DNA of 64,000 nucleotides from Sthenelais limicola (taxonomy: Eukaryota; Annelida; Polychaeta; Phyllodocida; Sigalionidae), in contig OW804097.1 of the NCBI GenBank assembly GCA_942159475.1, positions 6,849,685-6,913,684 of the forward strand. Direction: 5' to 3'. Below, in pieces: positions 12,401 to 21,201 of this stretch; within the stretch, counting starts at the first letter, position 1; every line of letters starts with the position of its first letter. Under the pieces are notes generated by a model. The model searched no databases, was not told the DNA's origin, and worked only from the letters and a program-made list of their open reading frames with translations. The position numbers were made by a program, and so were the translations under genes.

Positions 12401-15400
12401 ATCTGTTATTCAGCTTTGTCAATTTACAACATTTAAAGCGTCAAACCGCCTCTGAATGAATACTTATAATACATCCCAAGTTCACTATAAAGCTTGTTTA
12501 CAAGCTTTAACTCCTTCACTTTAAGGAGTGGATTGGAGTAAGGTTACACAAATGAGACCATATTTCACTACAGTGGGCTTGGTGAGTCTTGGTATATTTC
12601 TATGCAATATTAAATAGGTCAGGTGAGGTCTATAATTCTGAGTGTTCTTATGATTCAGAGCAGGAATCCAAAGCTCACCTGAAGAAGGTAGATGCCTATG
12701 CGAGTGTAGGTTGTAAGATTGTCATATTGTTGTAAGTACAAATCTTCCTGGGAAAGTACTTGGCACAGCTTCATGCAGAAAAATGTGATTGATGATACAG
12801 AGAGGAGGATGGGGTTACTGTTCAGTTCATGCTTAACAAACTTCCTGCTTTCTTTCTTCACATGTTTATCGATGTAGCACTGAATACCATCATTTGATAG
12901 TCCAACAACTTCAATTAAGCGTGCTGGCTGAAGTGTATCAAGAAACCTAAGTGGTCTGAAGTAAATATGATGCAATCATATAGACAAAACAGGCTCAGAA
13001 GGAAACCATCATCAATCATTTAAATGTATTGGTATCAAAATGAAGTTCCTGGTTCGATATTTTGTTTTTTTCAGACATTGGGGAAATCAGTGATATAATA
13101 TGACTTTATTTTAAACATGATGACAAGAAGATAAATAACTCAATGCTTTTCCTGTTGATTCAGAACACTTTGTGCTTCAGCTTTTGTTAAATGGATAAAT
13201 CCTTAATTATATCTTAATTATGTTTTTGTTTTCAAATATGTTTCATTAGATACAAAGTATATTCTGGAATGAAGAACAAATTAACTAAAGAGATTCTTCT
13301 TCATGATGTATAGCCTAGTGGAGTCACAACTGCCCCCAAAATGAGTACTATGCCGGAACTAATAATGATTCACATTTACCACCAATGATCAATGGGGTTA
13401 TTTGTTGACACGAAATCCCCCCTCCCCCCCGTAGTGGTCGCACCAGTAACAGCTCACTGGACCACTGCACCGGTCACTCTGGTCATTCTCACACTAACCA
13501 CCTTTCTGGGCACACGCCAACAAATTCTGGTCCTCAGCTGTTAACTTATTAAAGGAATTTCTCTAAGAATTGCCTTGTGCTGTCATTGCTTTTCATTAAA
13601 CCTTTCTCTGATTCTGGGTAAATTATTGTAGTAGACCAACTTACCTGGATGTAATAATTACATAGGCCTGTGTCAGCACCTTCCTGTGTATAATAGCGAA
13701 GCACCACTCAATGGGAAAAGCTTTGGCATCTGTCCTGATGTCCGGGCCAGTCCCAGTCCAGGGTGATTCATCTAAAGCATCTGAATCAATTGAAAATGAA
13801 AATCTTCCACATCAACTACATCTCACCACAACCCCTTTGTACCAAGTTATCTGACCACAACATTATAGATGTTTACCGTTGAAATTCACACAAAGAGAAA
13901 ACTTACTAATGAAAGATCTGCTGAAAGGTACGAAGTGTTTATGAAGTATCAATACAGTTTATGATCTTATAAAATCTCATTTGAGATGATAATATCAAAC
14001 TGATAATTAACTTACCCAAACATATTATCCATCCTTTCCCTTCATTTGCGATTCCTTGGGCTAAAATTTGTTTGTCAAAGTTTTCTAAATTATAGATTGA
14101 GAATGACTTTAAAAAGTCAATAAGTTCCATTCGAGTTCCATTCCTTGGAGGAATCGACCTGAGGTTGAACAGAAATGCCAACTTGAACAATTTACCACAT
14201 TCAGTTTTTGCCCACATTCTCAGAATCTTTTGTACTAGTGTAGTTTTCCCCACGCCAGCTCTACCAGTCAGAACAACTGTATCCCGAGATATGTCCGTAG
14301 GAATGATGTCCTCTAAATGAATATCATTGTTATTCTGCATTATGTCTTGGGTTTCACCACCAGTGACGTTTTCCTTTGGTGTTAGTTTTAAATGAATGAA
14401 TTCTTTATCAAGATCTATTTCCTTGTCAAGGACCTTTTCAGCAAGGTGACTCTTCCCGGCTATTATCCGCCTCATATTCCTTTTCTCTAGCCTGGAGAAA
14501 CAAATATTAAATTGAACAATGGTATTTGTGCTTTTACAACATGTAGCCAATGCGATATTTTATCCATTAAAGTTTGCAGAAGCTGGCACTGTGGCTGAGA
14601 ACCTTCAACTAAAACTTATCATCTATTAGAACATATGAAAGGAGGGAGAGAATGTTGGAAGCAGTAAATTATAGACAGGTTCTACATATTTGGAAATCAC
14701 AACCAGGTACTAAAGCCCTTAATCTATGTGGAGCCGATGGGTTGAAGAAGCCGCTCTGGCCAATCACTTTTGGCGGTGACCAGATCACGGGGTTATCTCC
14801 CCTTCCCCCCTCCCTCCCTTAATCAATACCCCCTCCCCTGACCTGGCGGTCAGTCCCTCCCCTCCCTTCCCATGTGATCAACTTGAGATAACGGTTAGAC
14901 CTGGGCTCCACCTGGACCTTTGGACTTTGGATTGATAAGAAATCCGCGAGCGTTGTGGCGGTAAGAAAGTGTAGTGAGCCTACTAGTCGGTAGGGGCGTG
15001 GCGAAGGTGTGGCTGAATGAGACAACTTTTAATTAAAAAATTAGACAATTTCAAGCTGTCAATTTTACAGGGTCTTTGCCAGGTGTTTAGAGTAGTTGTA
15101 ACCGTTTCAATAATAGTTGTGATACAGCTTGATGGTTCCAACGATGTTTGTTATTGTACACTGGTTGACAATTGGCTTCCATAATTATGAATGTGCTCCT
15201 TGTTTAAAGCGGCTAAGTTTGCCGAGAATGAAGATCGGGATTTGTATAACATATAACAAGAGTTTGATTCAAAATGTGTCAGGCCTTCCCAAACTTAGGG
15301 GGATCTATTGTACCTATTTCTGTAATTTTGACCAAACTCTCATAAATGAGTTCCTGCGATCGGCAAGTGCCACTTTAGCATGAACACATAAACGCATATA

Positions 15401-18400
15401 TTATAAATACATTTCTCAATTATGCTCCTATGGATTCAGTAGTTAAGTATATATTATATAACATGTAATAATAATGTATAGTTTGTAGATATCGTATATT
15501 ATTAACTTGTTAAACCATCTAGTGTAGGATGGCATAGGTTAGCTTCGAAAACATTTAATTGCACAATTGTCATATCTAGTCAGAAACTGGTGTTATGCAC
15601 TTAGCCAGCCATATCGGGGGTTGAAGAGGTATCTTCAACCATTTACTAATATATAATGGTCTGCATCCAGTATAGGATGCCGAAACACATTTAATTAATG
15701 ATATTTTAATTATTCTAGTCTGTATTTCTCTAATTGTTAGATGTTACATGTAGGTTTTAAGCTAACGGAATTCAATACACAATATGGTAAAGGGGACCTG
15801 GGAAGAACAGCTCTGAGCTGACAGGTCGCATCCTATTTCCCAGAAATGTTTTGACTAGTATTTTTGAAGAGAAATAAAAATACTTATATACCTGTCAGAA
15901 TATGGTAGAACTTATAGACTTGTATAATAATATACAAGGAGGAACGATGGTCTAACTGATGAAGGATGTACTTACTTGCGATACAGGCACACAAATAGTC
16001 CAATAGACACAGCAATACATACAATAGTTGGTATTAATGCAGATAAAACAATAGTTAAGAACCGAGGATCTATAAACAAAGACACAAAGAAGGCAGGACT
16101 TAAGTGCATGTCCTAGGAAATTGAATTGCGTTAGACATTATGTTCTACACAGTGTTAACAATCATTACCTTCAATGGGTAGAAGAAATGAAATATCAAAG
16201 CAGCAAAGAAAAGTTTAATTTCAACGGCGCTGCTTACATGACATGAGCAAAGTCACCACCTTATGCTTATAGTAAAACAATCAAGCCTCCATTGGTCATC
16301 TTTATGTTTCACAACTGTAAAGCTAATCTTTATCAATAATGACAGCACAAAATACCTTGGCAGTAGCCAGGATGCGTCCATTCTCCAGTTTCCTGACATA
16401 CAACGGTACCAACACCATGGTATACATAACCCTCCGCACAACTAACTCCTTCCTCGGCCTCGAACATTGTAGATTTGAAACCCTCAAACTTGCCATTGTC
16501 CAGTGTTGGGATTTTCCCACATTCTATTCCTTGAATGAATAAGACTTTGTGTCAAATTATTAATAATATTGCATTGTTGTGTCACAAATGCAGGGTGTTA
16601 GATCTTAAATCGCAGATTTAAAGAAAGTACCTTACAGATATAAGATTGAAACATTAATGCATTCAGCTTGAGGCTTGAATTACTTTACTTACTAACACAA
16701 CGTCCAGGAGGTGTCCATGTCTGATATTGTTCACACATAATAGGGAAACCTACATATGTGAAGCCTATTTCACAGGTAGCATTAATAGTTGTGTTGTATG
16801 GACATGGACTACAGGAGGACTTTATTTCACCATTTTCTATATCTTGTGCTACCGAAGGACAATATATCCCTGTCAAGGAAATTTGTAATGAACAATATTA
16901 GAAATTAGTACCCGTTGGCCAGTTATGAATGGCCAGAGTGGCGAGTTAGACCGGTAGTGGCCACTCTATGCCTGTACCCCCACTTCCCACTAGCCCTCTA
17001 TGGCCGAGTTTCAGACGATGGGCGTGTTGCTGCCGCGTTGTGGTGTCTACTAATTTTGAAAAGAACAAAATCATAATTCTGAATCGGCCGAATGGATTTA
17101 TATGTATTTTTAGCCCTGTATGTATATAGTGCTTAGTCTCGAATTGTTGCGATCTTGCGGGGCAAGTTCTAGGGGTTCATGTAGACAACAAGTGTAGCGG
17201 GCGGGATGTGCTCACTAGAGCGGAACGGTCAATGACTTCCGGGTTGGAGGTCGTAAGTTTCAGTGCTACAGCACCATGTGCATTGTTGTTATGTTTCTCC
17301 CGACTGTCTGGGCCGATAATTAAAAGAGTGAATGGGGCAAAGTTATTTGAATCCAGTTTCAGGCCATCTCTAACAGTTATGTCACCATCGCGGTGTTGAT
17401 CGTTCTGTATTGGTATCGCCGATGTGCACGGTGTTGACGAACTGAGTGCATGTGCACTCTAGTCTCCACAACACGCAGGTTGGTCGGAGAACGTGGAGCG
17501 CAGTTGGTATTGGAGGGAGGACCATTCATTATGTGTGGGTAGGGGAGATGCCAAGTTGTAATCATTGGATATGGGGTGCAGGTGGGATGGGGTTATGACT
17601 TTTGATTCTGTACTATTTATTTTAGTCAATTGAAGGGTAATTTGTTGTAAGAGGCAAGTATGCTGTATTTATGCAACAAACAGAACCCCTGCTTCTGCCT
17701 GTGTATAACCATAACCCACCCCTAGTTATAGGGACTGGATGGTCCCCCTCCACACTAGCATCAGTGGGTAAGGTTAGAGAAGAATGCAACTTAACTAAAC
17801 TGTAAGTAAATGCTTTCTGACAATGTTGGAGGTTCAGGAGAAGTGATAGTAATGGAAGTAGTTGATAATAACAGCCCAACCAACGGGTACTAAAGCCATG
17901 GTTCCCGTCAGGCATAGAGGGCCAGCTCGGACAATAAACTCAGGCTCTAATTGCCCAAGGGTACTTGAATAACCCGAGGAAAAATAAAGGGAAAACAAGG
18001 AACCATCTACACTCACTCTTATGCAAGTGATACCTATGAACCCCATTCATGCCATGTAAAATAAATTGATAAAATAGAGGTAGTATATATATGATAATAA
18101 TATAAGTGTTATCCAGTTCATGATATAGTTCTATTTCATCACCTGATCAATTTGAATAAAAGGATCGAAATTGAAGGCATGACCGAACCCATCAGTTATG
18201 GACGAGAGTGCTGAATTTGTATTTAAATAAAGATGAAGACTTTTGTACAAAAAAAGGAAAATTAGCTTATGATAAATGACCGACAACAGAAAGTTTTTTC
18301 TTTAATTACTGGTCCAAAATACGAAATCCAAATCCAAAAACAAATGATGACCTATAACCACATGGGTTGATGATAAATATTATCAAATGAGCTTAATTGC

Positions 18401-21201
18401 ATGTCAGTTCAACAAAGGTCTACTTACGGCGACAAGAACCACCCTTACCCGACCACGTCTGGTCTGCTTGACAGGTTCTCGGAGAAGTTCCACTGTAAGT
18501 GAATCCCTCTTCACAATATACAGTGAGGGCATCATTGTACTTGTAGTACTGAGAGACGGGCTCTATTGTCATTGCCTCTGTTATAATTGGCCTTCCACAA
18601 TTTATCCTCTTGGCATCTGAGTATTGAAAATGAATGTTTTTTAAAACAATATTCGGATTCTTTATACAATTTTGATTCATGACAGTGGCTACACCTCAAT
18701 CTTCCCCAAATCAGAAACCATTTTTAAAGGGTACGCTTTGAAAGAGTGTGGCTACTGGAAGAATTGACCCTGCTAAAATGTACATTTCACACACAACTAA
18801 CCTTAGGATTTTACTCAGAGGGCGTGGTTTGGATTATACCACAGAGACACAAATGCAACATGAGTTGTAACTAGCCTTCCACCATTCTGTAAGGCTAATA
18901 AATGTATTACTATCAAGTAGTAACCCCATTTCAATTAAACCTAAGGGTGAGATTGCTGTAATCTTGTTAACCTGCTGAAAATATTTCTGTCCAAAAAAAA
19001 CCCTGGCTAGGATAAGTTGATACCTACCCACACATTGTCGAACAGGAGCAGTCCACTTCTCATTTCCTTGACAGACAATGGGGCTCAGCCCATCGTATAT
19101 GTACCCTTCCTCACAGCGTATAGCTATTATTGCATTGTAGTGATATGGTGCACTGTTTGACAGTGACCCTTTATATGGGGCTTGTATGGAGCTACATTCT
19201 ACCACTGAAAGACAAAACATATTGATTTTGCCTAAATGGACGTATAATTTTACATATTGTTTCAGAAAAAGTATGATTATGGCCGCGCTTGTAATGTCAT
19301 GAATACAGGTGCCACCTGGTGTGAGAAAACGGCAGCAGCAACATTTGCTATATAGTCCATACAGCCTTACCACAAGGGCATGGCATGGAGAAATGGTTTG
19401 TTAATTTGGCAACACTCACGTTTGCAGACCCCCTCAATTCCGCTCCAAGTACCGTTCCTCAGACAGGTCCTTATTAGTGTACCCGTGAACATGTAGGCAT
19501 CATCACACTGGAACACCGCCTTGTCCTTGTACCCCGGCTTTGGTACAACGTCCACTGTTCCGTGCTTTATTTCTCTCAAGTTTGAGCATTGGACAACTGA
19601 GAAGATATTTCAGGTTACTATAGCATGCAGACCCAGGCACAAAAACAGACGATGATATACTTTACTATAAATCATAGAATCTGTGGCATATACATGTTAT
19701 CTTAGTGTTTAAGCTCTGACCTCACTGTCTGCGTCAAGTTTAATTTCTCCGCTTCTTGAACTTTTACATGAAACATGGAGTACAGAACATTATCCAGTGG
19801 AATTGTACTTGACATGAAATAATTTAGGCAATGCAACTAGACAATGCATGTGTAGGCAACTGAAATAAAAAGCTTATAGGCATAAGAAAATAAAAAAAAC
19901 CCACCGACTTGGTGATTTGTATGGTTATAAATATTTAGCCAATATTATAATGATGCAGCTGGTTTCATATAACACAATGAAATAGATTGAACCTTACGTT
20001 TACAGGGTGGTCGTAAATTCTCCCATTTCTCATCTCCCACACAGGTGGAGTATGTTGGCTTGTCGTAGTACTTTTCCTTGCATGTAAACCTGACACGTTC
20101 ATTAACATTGCGACCATCCATCGGCCATTCCCCAGTGAAGGTGGCCGAGTGGAAGTCAGGGACCTCAAAACATTCTGAAATTGAAGGATGCAGGATAAAT
20201 ATCATCAACTCTGTTGGTCGCCTATCTTGTCATTCTCGACCCCTAAACTTTTCATCATACATCAAATGTTATGAGATATATGTAACATTGCATAACCTCA
20301 TTATATTTATATCAATTATCACCTCTTTAATAGGGCTATAAAATCGCTAATTACCAGTCCCGTGCAAGTCTACTAATTCAGGCTTTTTATGACTTATTCA
20401 TGTCCAGATTCTGAGGTAAGGCGATACGCCCCCTTTTGTTAGCACAGTTCTTCATTTATTCTTTCCTTTAACCATACCTTAACACAGTTAGATAACATTC
20501 TAATTATGAAAAAAAGAATAGCCAAATGAATGGAAATGATCACATGAAGATGTATCCGCACTCATAAAGCTAAGATATAAAAGTCCTCATGCATGACCTA
20601 ATTATTATCTTTCTCTGTATCTGTGTAAGTTGGATCCGTATTTGGAATTTTGATGTGGTGTGTCTGGTGTGTCTGGTGTGTCATGAAAATGGACACATGC
20701 CAGGGTGGAGCGACTTTAATTTCCATAACTGGATTTCGTCTATCTACATGCATATTTTTTCTTTCATTTCACTTTTCTAAAGTCTTCTTTATAAAAATTG
20801 TGATAATATTGATTTAATGTCAGCACGCACTGAAAATTATTGTATATATGTATACAATGTATAGAGGATATCATATCTACGCCGCCATGTAATTGTTCAC
20901 TCATTAAATAACAATTGGCTATTATACAATGTAACTATGAATGGATTGGCAAATATCTGCCTTATACAATAATGAAGAGAGGCCTGATCATTTCAGATTA
21001 GTCACTGCTCGTCGAGTGTTTCCTTTATACGGGTCCACCCATAGAAGAATGGCCGAGGCAGAATCTATTAACAGACTTACATAAAATTATAGCTCCACGT
21101 ATTGATGGAATTACAAAAAAAGACTTACTGTCTGTTGGTAAAGGTGACGGTGCTGTAACATGGAGGCATAGAAATATCGTTGTCACGACCACAACCAGCA
21201 T
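344..21201 (-). CDS. Transmembrane NLR-like receptor: signal peptide, six sushi/CCP, TM, NACHT, LRR (3' end off window)
   Basis: Minus-strand multi-exon gene. Exons in order: 21201-21129, 20174-19998, 19596-19420, 19204-19028, 18616-18428, 16869-16693, 16523-16356, 16069-15976, 14491-14016, 13780-13645, 12955-12679, 12327-12138, 11844-11522, 10863-10667, 5704-5621, 5246-5163, 4730-4644, 4255-4172, 3855-3778, 427-344. All have AG/GT borders, and every splice phase matches its neighbour, giving about 1110 residues before the window edge. The protein has a signal peptide, six CCP modules outside the cell, one membrane helix, then cytosolic NACHT and LRRs. NACHT proteins are normally cytosolic sensors that oligomerise on NTP binding, so a CCP ectodomain on one is unusual. 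No CARD, DED or death domain is visible between membrane and NACHT. It is divergent to the MET-like kinase gene at 22841. The final LRRs and stop lie to the left of position 1. Chimaeric reading is unlikely given the phase match at the TM-NACHT junction, but RNA is needed to prove one transcript. Confidence 0.82.
1122..1625. repeat. Direct repeat pair flanking a GC-rich inverted repeat
   Basis: About 125 bp at 1122-1246 recurs, diverged, at 1502-1625 (offset 382 bp; shared landmarks atgagctaaa and tagacacttca). Between them lies an inverted repeat: the arm at about 1409-1433 (cccctggtg, cccctgccgccc) pairs with about 1485-1510. The GC-rich core in AT-rich surroundings produces spurious ORFs on both strands. 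Confidence 0.65.
3308..3706. repeat. 20-bp tandem array, about 20 copies
   Basis: The unit actgcatatacttactattg is repeated with almost no length change for 400 bp; variants are ataatt for atactt, and single changes such as atagact or atgatt. It lies in an NLR intron, just past the donor of the LRR exon at 3778-3855. There are no spacers, so it is a minisatellite, not a CRISPR. Confidence 0.95.
3778..3855 (-). CDS. NLR exon 19: LRR (short)
   Basis: A 78-nt phase 2-2 exon: YNNIGADGLKWIAWSFKEND, then TLERLE. It is two codons shorter than its siblings. The 20-bp tandem array ends only about 70 bp beyond its donor. Confidence 0.8.
4172..4255 (-). CDS. NLR exon 18: LRR
   Basis: An 84-nt phase 2-2 exon: LNSNQIGDAACSCLALILKA, then NKTLKSLR. 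The L.SNQIGD.....LA..L..N..L..L pattern is a very clear NLR-type LRR. Confidence 0.88.
4644..4730 (-). CDS. NLR exon 17: LRR
   Basis: An 87-nt phase 2-2 exon: LTINKFGTVGMNSLVSALKV, then ENTTLTNL. The frame differs from the longest ORF here, but the LRR pattern and the splice sites (tttccag, gtatgt) agree. Confidence 0.74.
5163..5246 (-). CDS. NLR exon 16: LRR
   Basis: An 84-nt phase 2-2 exon: LQRMSIDDNGMGEVRKMLER followed by NKHLQVLE. Typical LRR spacing, with gtaagt donor. Confidence 0.8.
5621..5704 (-). CDS. NLR exon 15: LRR
   Basis: An 84-nt phase 2-2 exon encoding one ribonuclease-inhibitor-type repeat: LNRTNLPETSFRDLMYKLEL, then NTNVGTLR. 28 residues per repeat is standard for NLR LRR cassettes. 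Acceptor ttttag, donor gtaaga. Confidence 0.77.
6676..7227 (-). pseudogene. PLE GIY-YIG endonuclease domain
   Basis: An open stretch of 183 residues. A Cys-rich linker (CRCKNCRYCPKL) is followed by LIYCKVCNIQYVGKTKQLL, the GIY-YIG core in PLE form (IYC...YVG.T), then HHFNFPNHS and ELELKWIHRMKT, the downstream helix with the metal-binding Glu region. It is the best preserved part of the element. It is still only the C-terminal end of a broken polyprotein. Confidence 0.85.
7316..7673. repeat. 179-bp tandem duplication inside the PLE
   Basis: Two consecutive copies (7316-7494 and 7495-7673) share gacctgcctaga, gatcccaattt and the ctgaaggagagtgtctctat block at the same spacing. The duplication lies between the RT thumb and the endonuclease. 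The copies differ by few bases, so it arose after or late in the element's life. Confidence 0.9.
7502..8237 (-). pseudogene. PLE reverse transcriptase remnant, palm deleted
   Basis: The fingers (TPELYLLPKIHEN, RPIVSGNVGPTEKISG, LYIKDTTHFF) run to LLVTMDV, the palm A strand with the first catalytic Asp. The next recognisable residues already belong to the thumb (INFSAEISKESINFLD, then PMDANNYLHYQSAHWK). About the whole middle of the RT, including the YxDD box, is missing, and a frameshift lies at the junction. Confidence 0.82.
9300..9920 (-). pseudogene. PLE 5' polar ORF fragment
   Basis: A 206-residue open frame, very polar, with Ser/Arg and Gln/Asn/Pro-rich runs (SKSPRSLSS, NNNNPPPATFPQQN, GGANTNPQQANPKKGRR). 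It shifts frame into the stretch with CNGCDNNNN that leads to the conserved PLE CPTP motif. No known domain is recognised in it. It is assigned to the PLE by position and orientation. Confidence 0.55.
10667..10863 (-). CDS. NLR exon 14: pre-LRR helix and first LRR strand
   Basis: A 197-nt exon encoding DIANEWNRLIVQMMYES and ending TAVDLQGLIFVLRYS, the usual entry of an NLR LRR domain (D...L.FVL..S). It leaves in phase 2, as all following LRR exons require. The next LRR exon found is about 5 kb away, beyond an intron filled by a Penelope-like element. Confidence 0.8.
10960..11440 (-). mobile_element. LINE reverse transcriptase fragment, 3' part
   Basis: Minus-strand translation around 11435-11350 gives ILFLLYINDLHGV, then IHLFAD followed by a stop, where functional elements have FADD. 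Further on comes RLDEWCRQNKISMSVKKSKV, the region after the catalytic box. This is a dead non-LTR RT of CR1/Jockey type. It continues the fragment at about 11955-12077 on the other side of NLR exon 13. Confidence 0.75.
11522..11844 (-). CDS. NLR exon 13: HD2-type helical region
   Basis: A 323-nt exon containing IEFTHLLIQEISAMIHLV, the NLR counterpart of the F.H...QE..AA..L motif, followed by a helical segment. Phase 1 in, 0 out. It lies between the two halves of one LINE reverse transcriptase (see findings). Confidence 0.85.
11955..12077 (-). mobile_element. LINE reverse transcriptase fragment, 5' part
   Basis: Minus-strand translation includes WWLTGTIDVNMGIA and YRHIAYGVPQGTILG, the RT block that normally leads straight into PILFLLYIND. 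The matching PILFLLYIND occurs about 520 bp further along, at about 11435. Confidence 0.78.
12138..12327 (-). CDS. NLR exon 12: winged-helix / helical segment
   Basis: A 190-nt exon after a strong polypyrimidine acceptor. It encodes ENSRHVTLKALCKLAFHGLF and a following segment with QLVFSGGEI, as found after the NACHT winged helix in NLRs (KLA.xGL..). It leaves in phase 1 at a gtaagt donor. Confidence 0.8.
12679..12955 (-). CDS. NLR exon 11: NACHT lid and winged-helix part
   Basis: Continues TSRP-LRFLDTLQPARLIEVVGLS, the NACHT lid start, then YIDKHVKKE, NSNPILLSVSSI and FFCMKL. These match the NACHT helical and winged-helix order (domain after sensor 1, with the NPhhL motif). Phase 2 in, 0 out. 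Confidence 0.85.
13645..13780 (-). CDS. NLR exon 10: Walker B and sensor 1
   Basis: Joined to exon 9, it completes the Walker B motif IICLDALDE, with the acidic pair typical of NACHT. It ends with the sensor-1 strand VIITS, whose Arg is completed by the next exon (TSRP). Between them a helix contains KAFPIEW. The gtaagt donor and phase 2 are clear. Confidence 0.87.
14016..14491 (-). CDS. NLR exon 9: basic linker and NACHT Walker A
   Basis: This exon starts with the juxtamembrane basic run, then the pre-NACHT segment (FIHLKLTPKEN), then the P-loop GRAGVGKTTL preceded by DTVVLT. The helix LVQKILRMWA and the strand FKLAFLFNLRSI follow, as in NACHT NTPases. It ends in phase 1 in the middle of the Walker B strand (GWIICL). 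Confidence 0.9.
14492..15975. other. NLR intron between TM and NACHT exons
   Basis: Contains a GC- and CT-rich patch at about 14700-15020 (cctccctccctt, atcaataccccctcc) that looks like an interspersed repeat. The rest is AT-rich. I see no further exon; the phases of the flanking exons already match. Confidence 0.45.
15976..16069 (-). CDS. NLR exon 8: transmembrane helix
   Basis: A 94-nt exon entering in phase 1 and leaving in phase 2. It encodes a short linker (DPRF), then about 25 hydrophobic residues starting LTIVLSALIP and ending GLFVCLY, then basic residues (RK, continuing LEKRNMRR in the next exon), a classic stop-transfer signal with the cytosolic side after the helix. The phase joins it in frame to the NACHT exon. 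This exon is what makes the gene a membrane-anchored NLR. Confidence 0.8.
16356..16523 (-). CDS. NLR exon 7: sushi/CCP module 6
   Basis: A 168-nt phase 1-1 exon in a frame that is easily missed. It has ECGKIP, VSCAEGYVY, VVCQETGEW and GYCQ, so all four Cys and the Trp are present. This is the membrane-proximal module, followed directly by the transmembrane exon. Confidence 0.8.
16693..16869 (-). CDS. NLR exon 6: sushi/CCP module 5
   Basis: A 177-nt phase 1-1 exon. CCP cysteines lie in IYCPS, ATCEIGF, IMCEQ and GRCV, with Trp in QTWTP. It carries an extra Cys pair (SSCSPC), so it may have a third disulfide. It is separated from module 4 by a 1.56-kb, repeat-containing intron. Confidence 0.83.
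16910..18000. repeat. Interspersed repeat block in an NLR intron
   Basis: The part at about 17515-17600 (accattcattatgtgt, then aggggagatgc) recurs at about 54370-54455 next to the CARD gene, marking a dispersed repeat. The surroundings (gtactaaagcc, gggccagctcgg) also look repetitive. No coding signal. Confidence 0.55.
18428..18616 (-). CDS. NLR exon 5: sushi/CCP module 4
   Basis: A 189-nt phase 1-1 exon with Cys in INCGRP, VYCEEGF, RTCQA and GSCR and Trp in QTWSG, a textbook CCP. It is slightly longer than its siblings at the N-terminal end. Confidence 0.87.
19028..19204 (-). CDS. NLR exon 4: sushi/CCP module 3
   Basis: A 177-nt phase 1-1 exon with the CCP signature: VECSS, IRCEEGY, IVCQG, RQCV, and Trp in EKWT. 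The CEEGY motif is typical of the module's central strand. Confidence 0.86.
19420..19596 (-). CDS. NLR exon 3: sushi/CCP module 2
   Basis: A 177-nt phase 1-1 exon. It shows the four-Cys CCP pattern (VQCSN, FQCDD, RTCLR, GVCK) and the Trp in GTWSG, with a gtgagt donor. It is the same length as modules 1, 3 and 5, consistent with tandem exon duplication. Confidence 0.85.
19998..20174 (-). CDS. NLR exon 2: sushi/CCP module 1
   Basis: A 177-nt exon in phase 1-1 encoding one complement control protein module. Four cysteines occur in the usual order (KCFEV, FTCKE, STCVG, PPCK), with the conserved Trp before the last Cys (DEKW). Such modules form small extracellular beta-sandwich units that bind proteins or glycans. 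Confidence 0.85.
21129..21201 (-). CDS. NLR exon 1: signal peptide
   Basis: The ATG at 21201 has A at -3 (aaaaccATG). It opens a 24-codon exon with a strongly hydrophobic core (MLVVVVTTIFLCL) and a Ser/Pro-rich end, a typical signal peptide. It ends at a gtaagt donor in phase 1, matching the phase-1 CCP exon that follows. The open frame reaches slightly further upstream but has no other ATG there. Confidence 0.72.
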
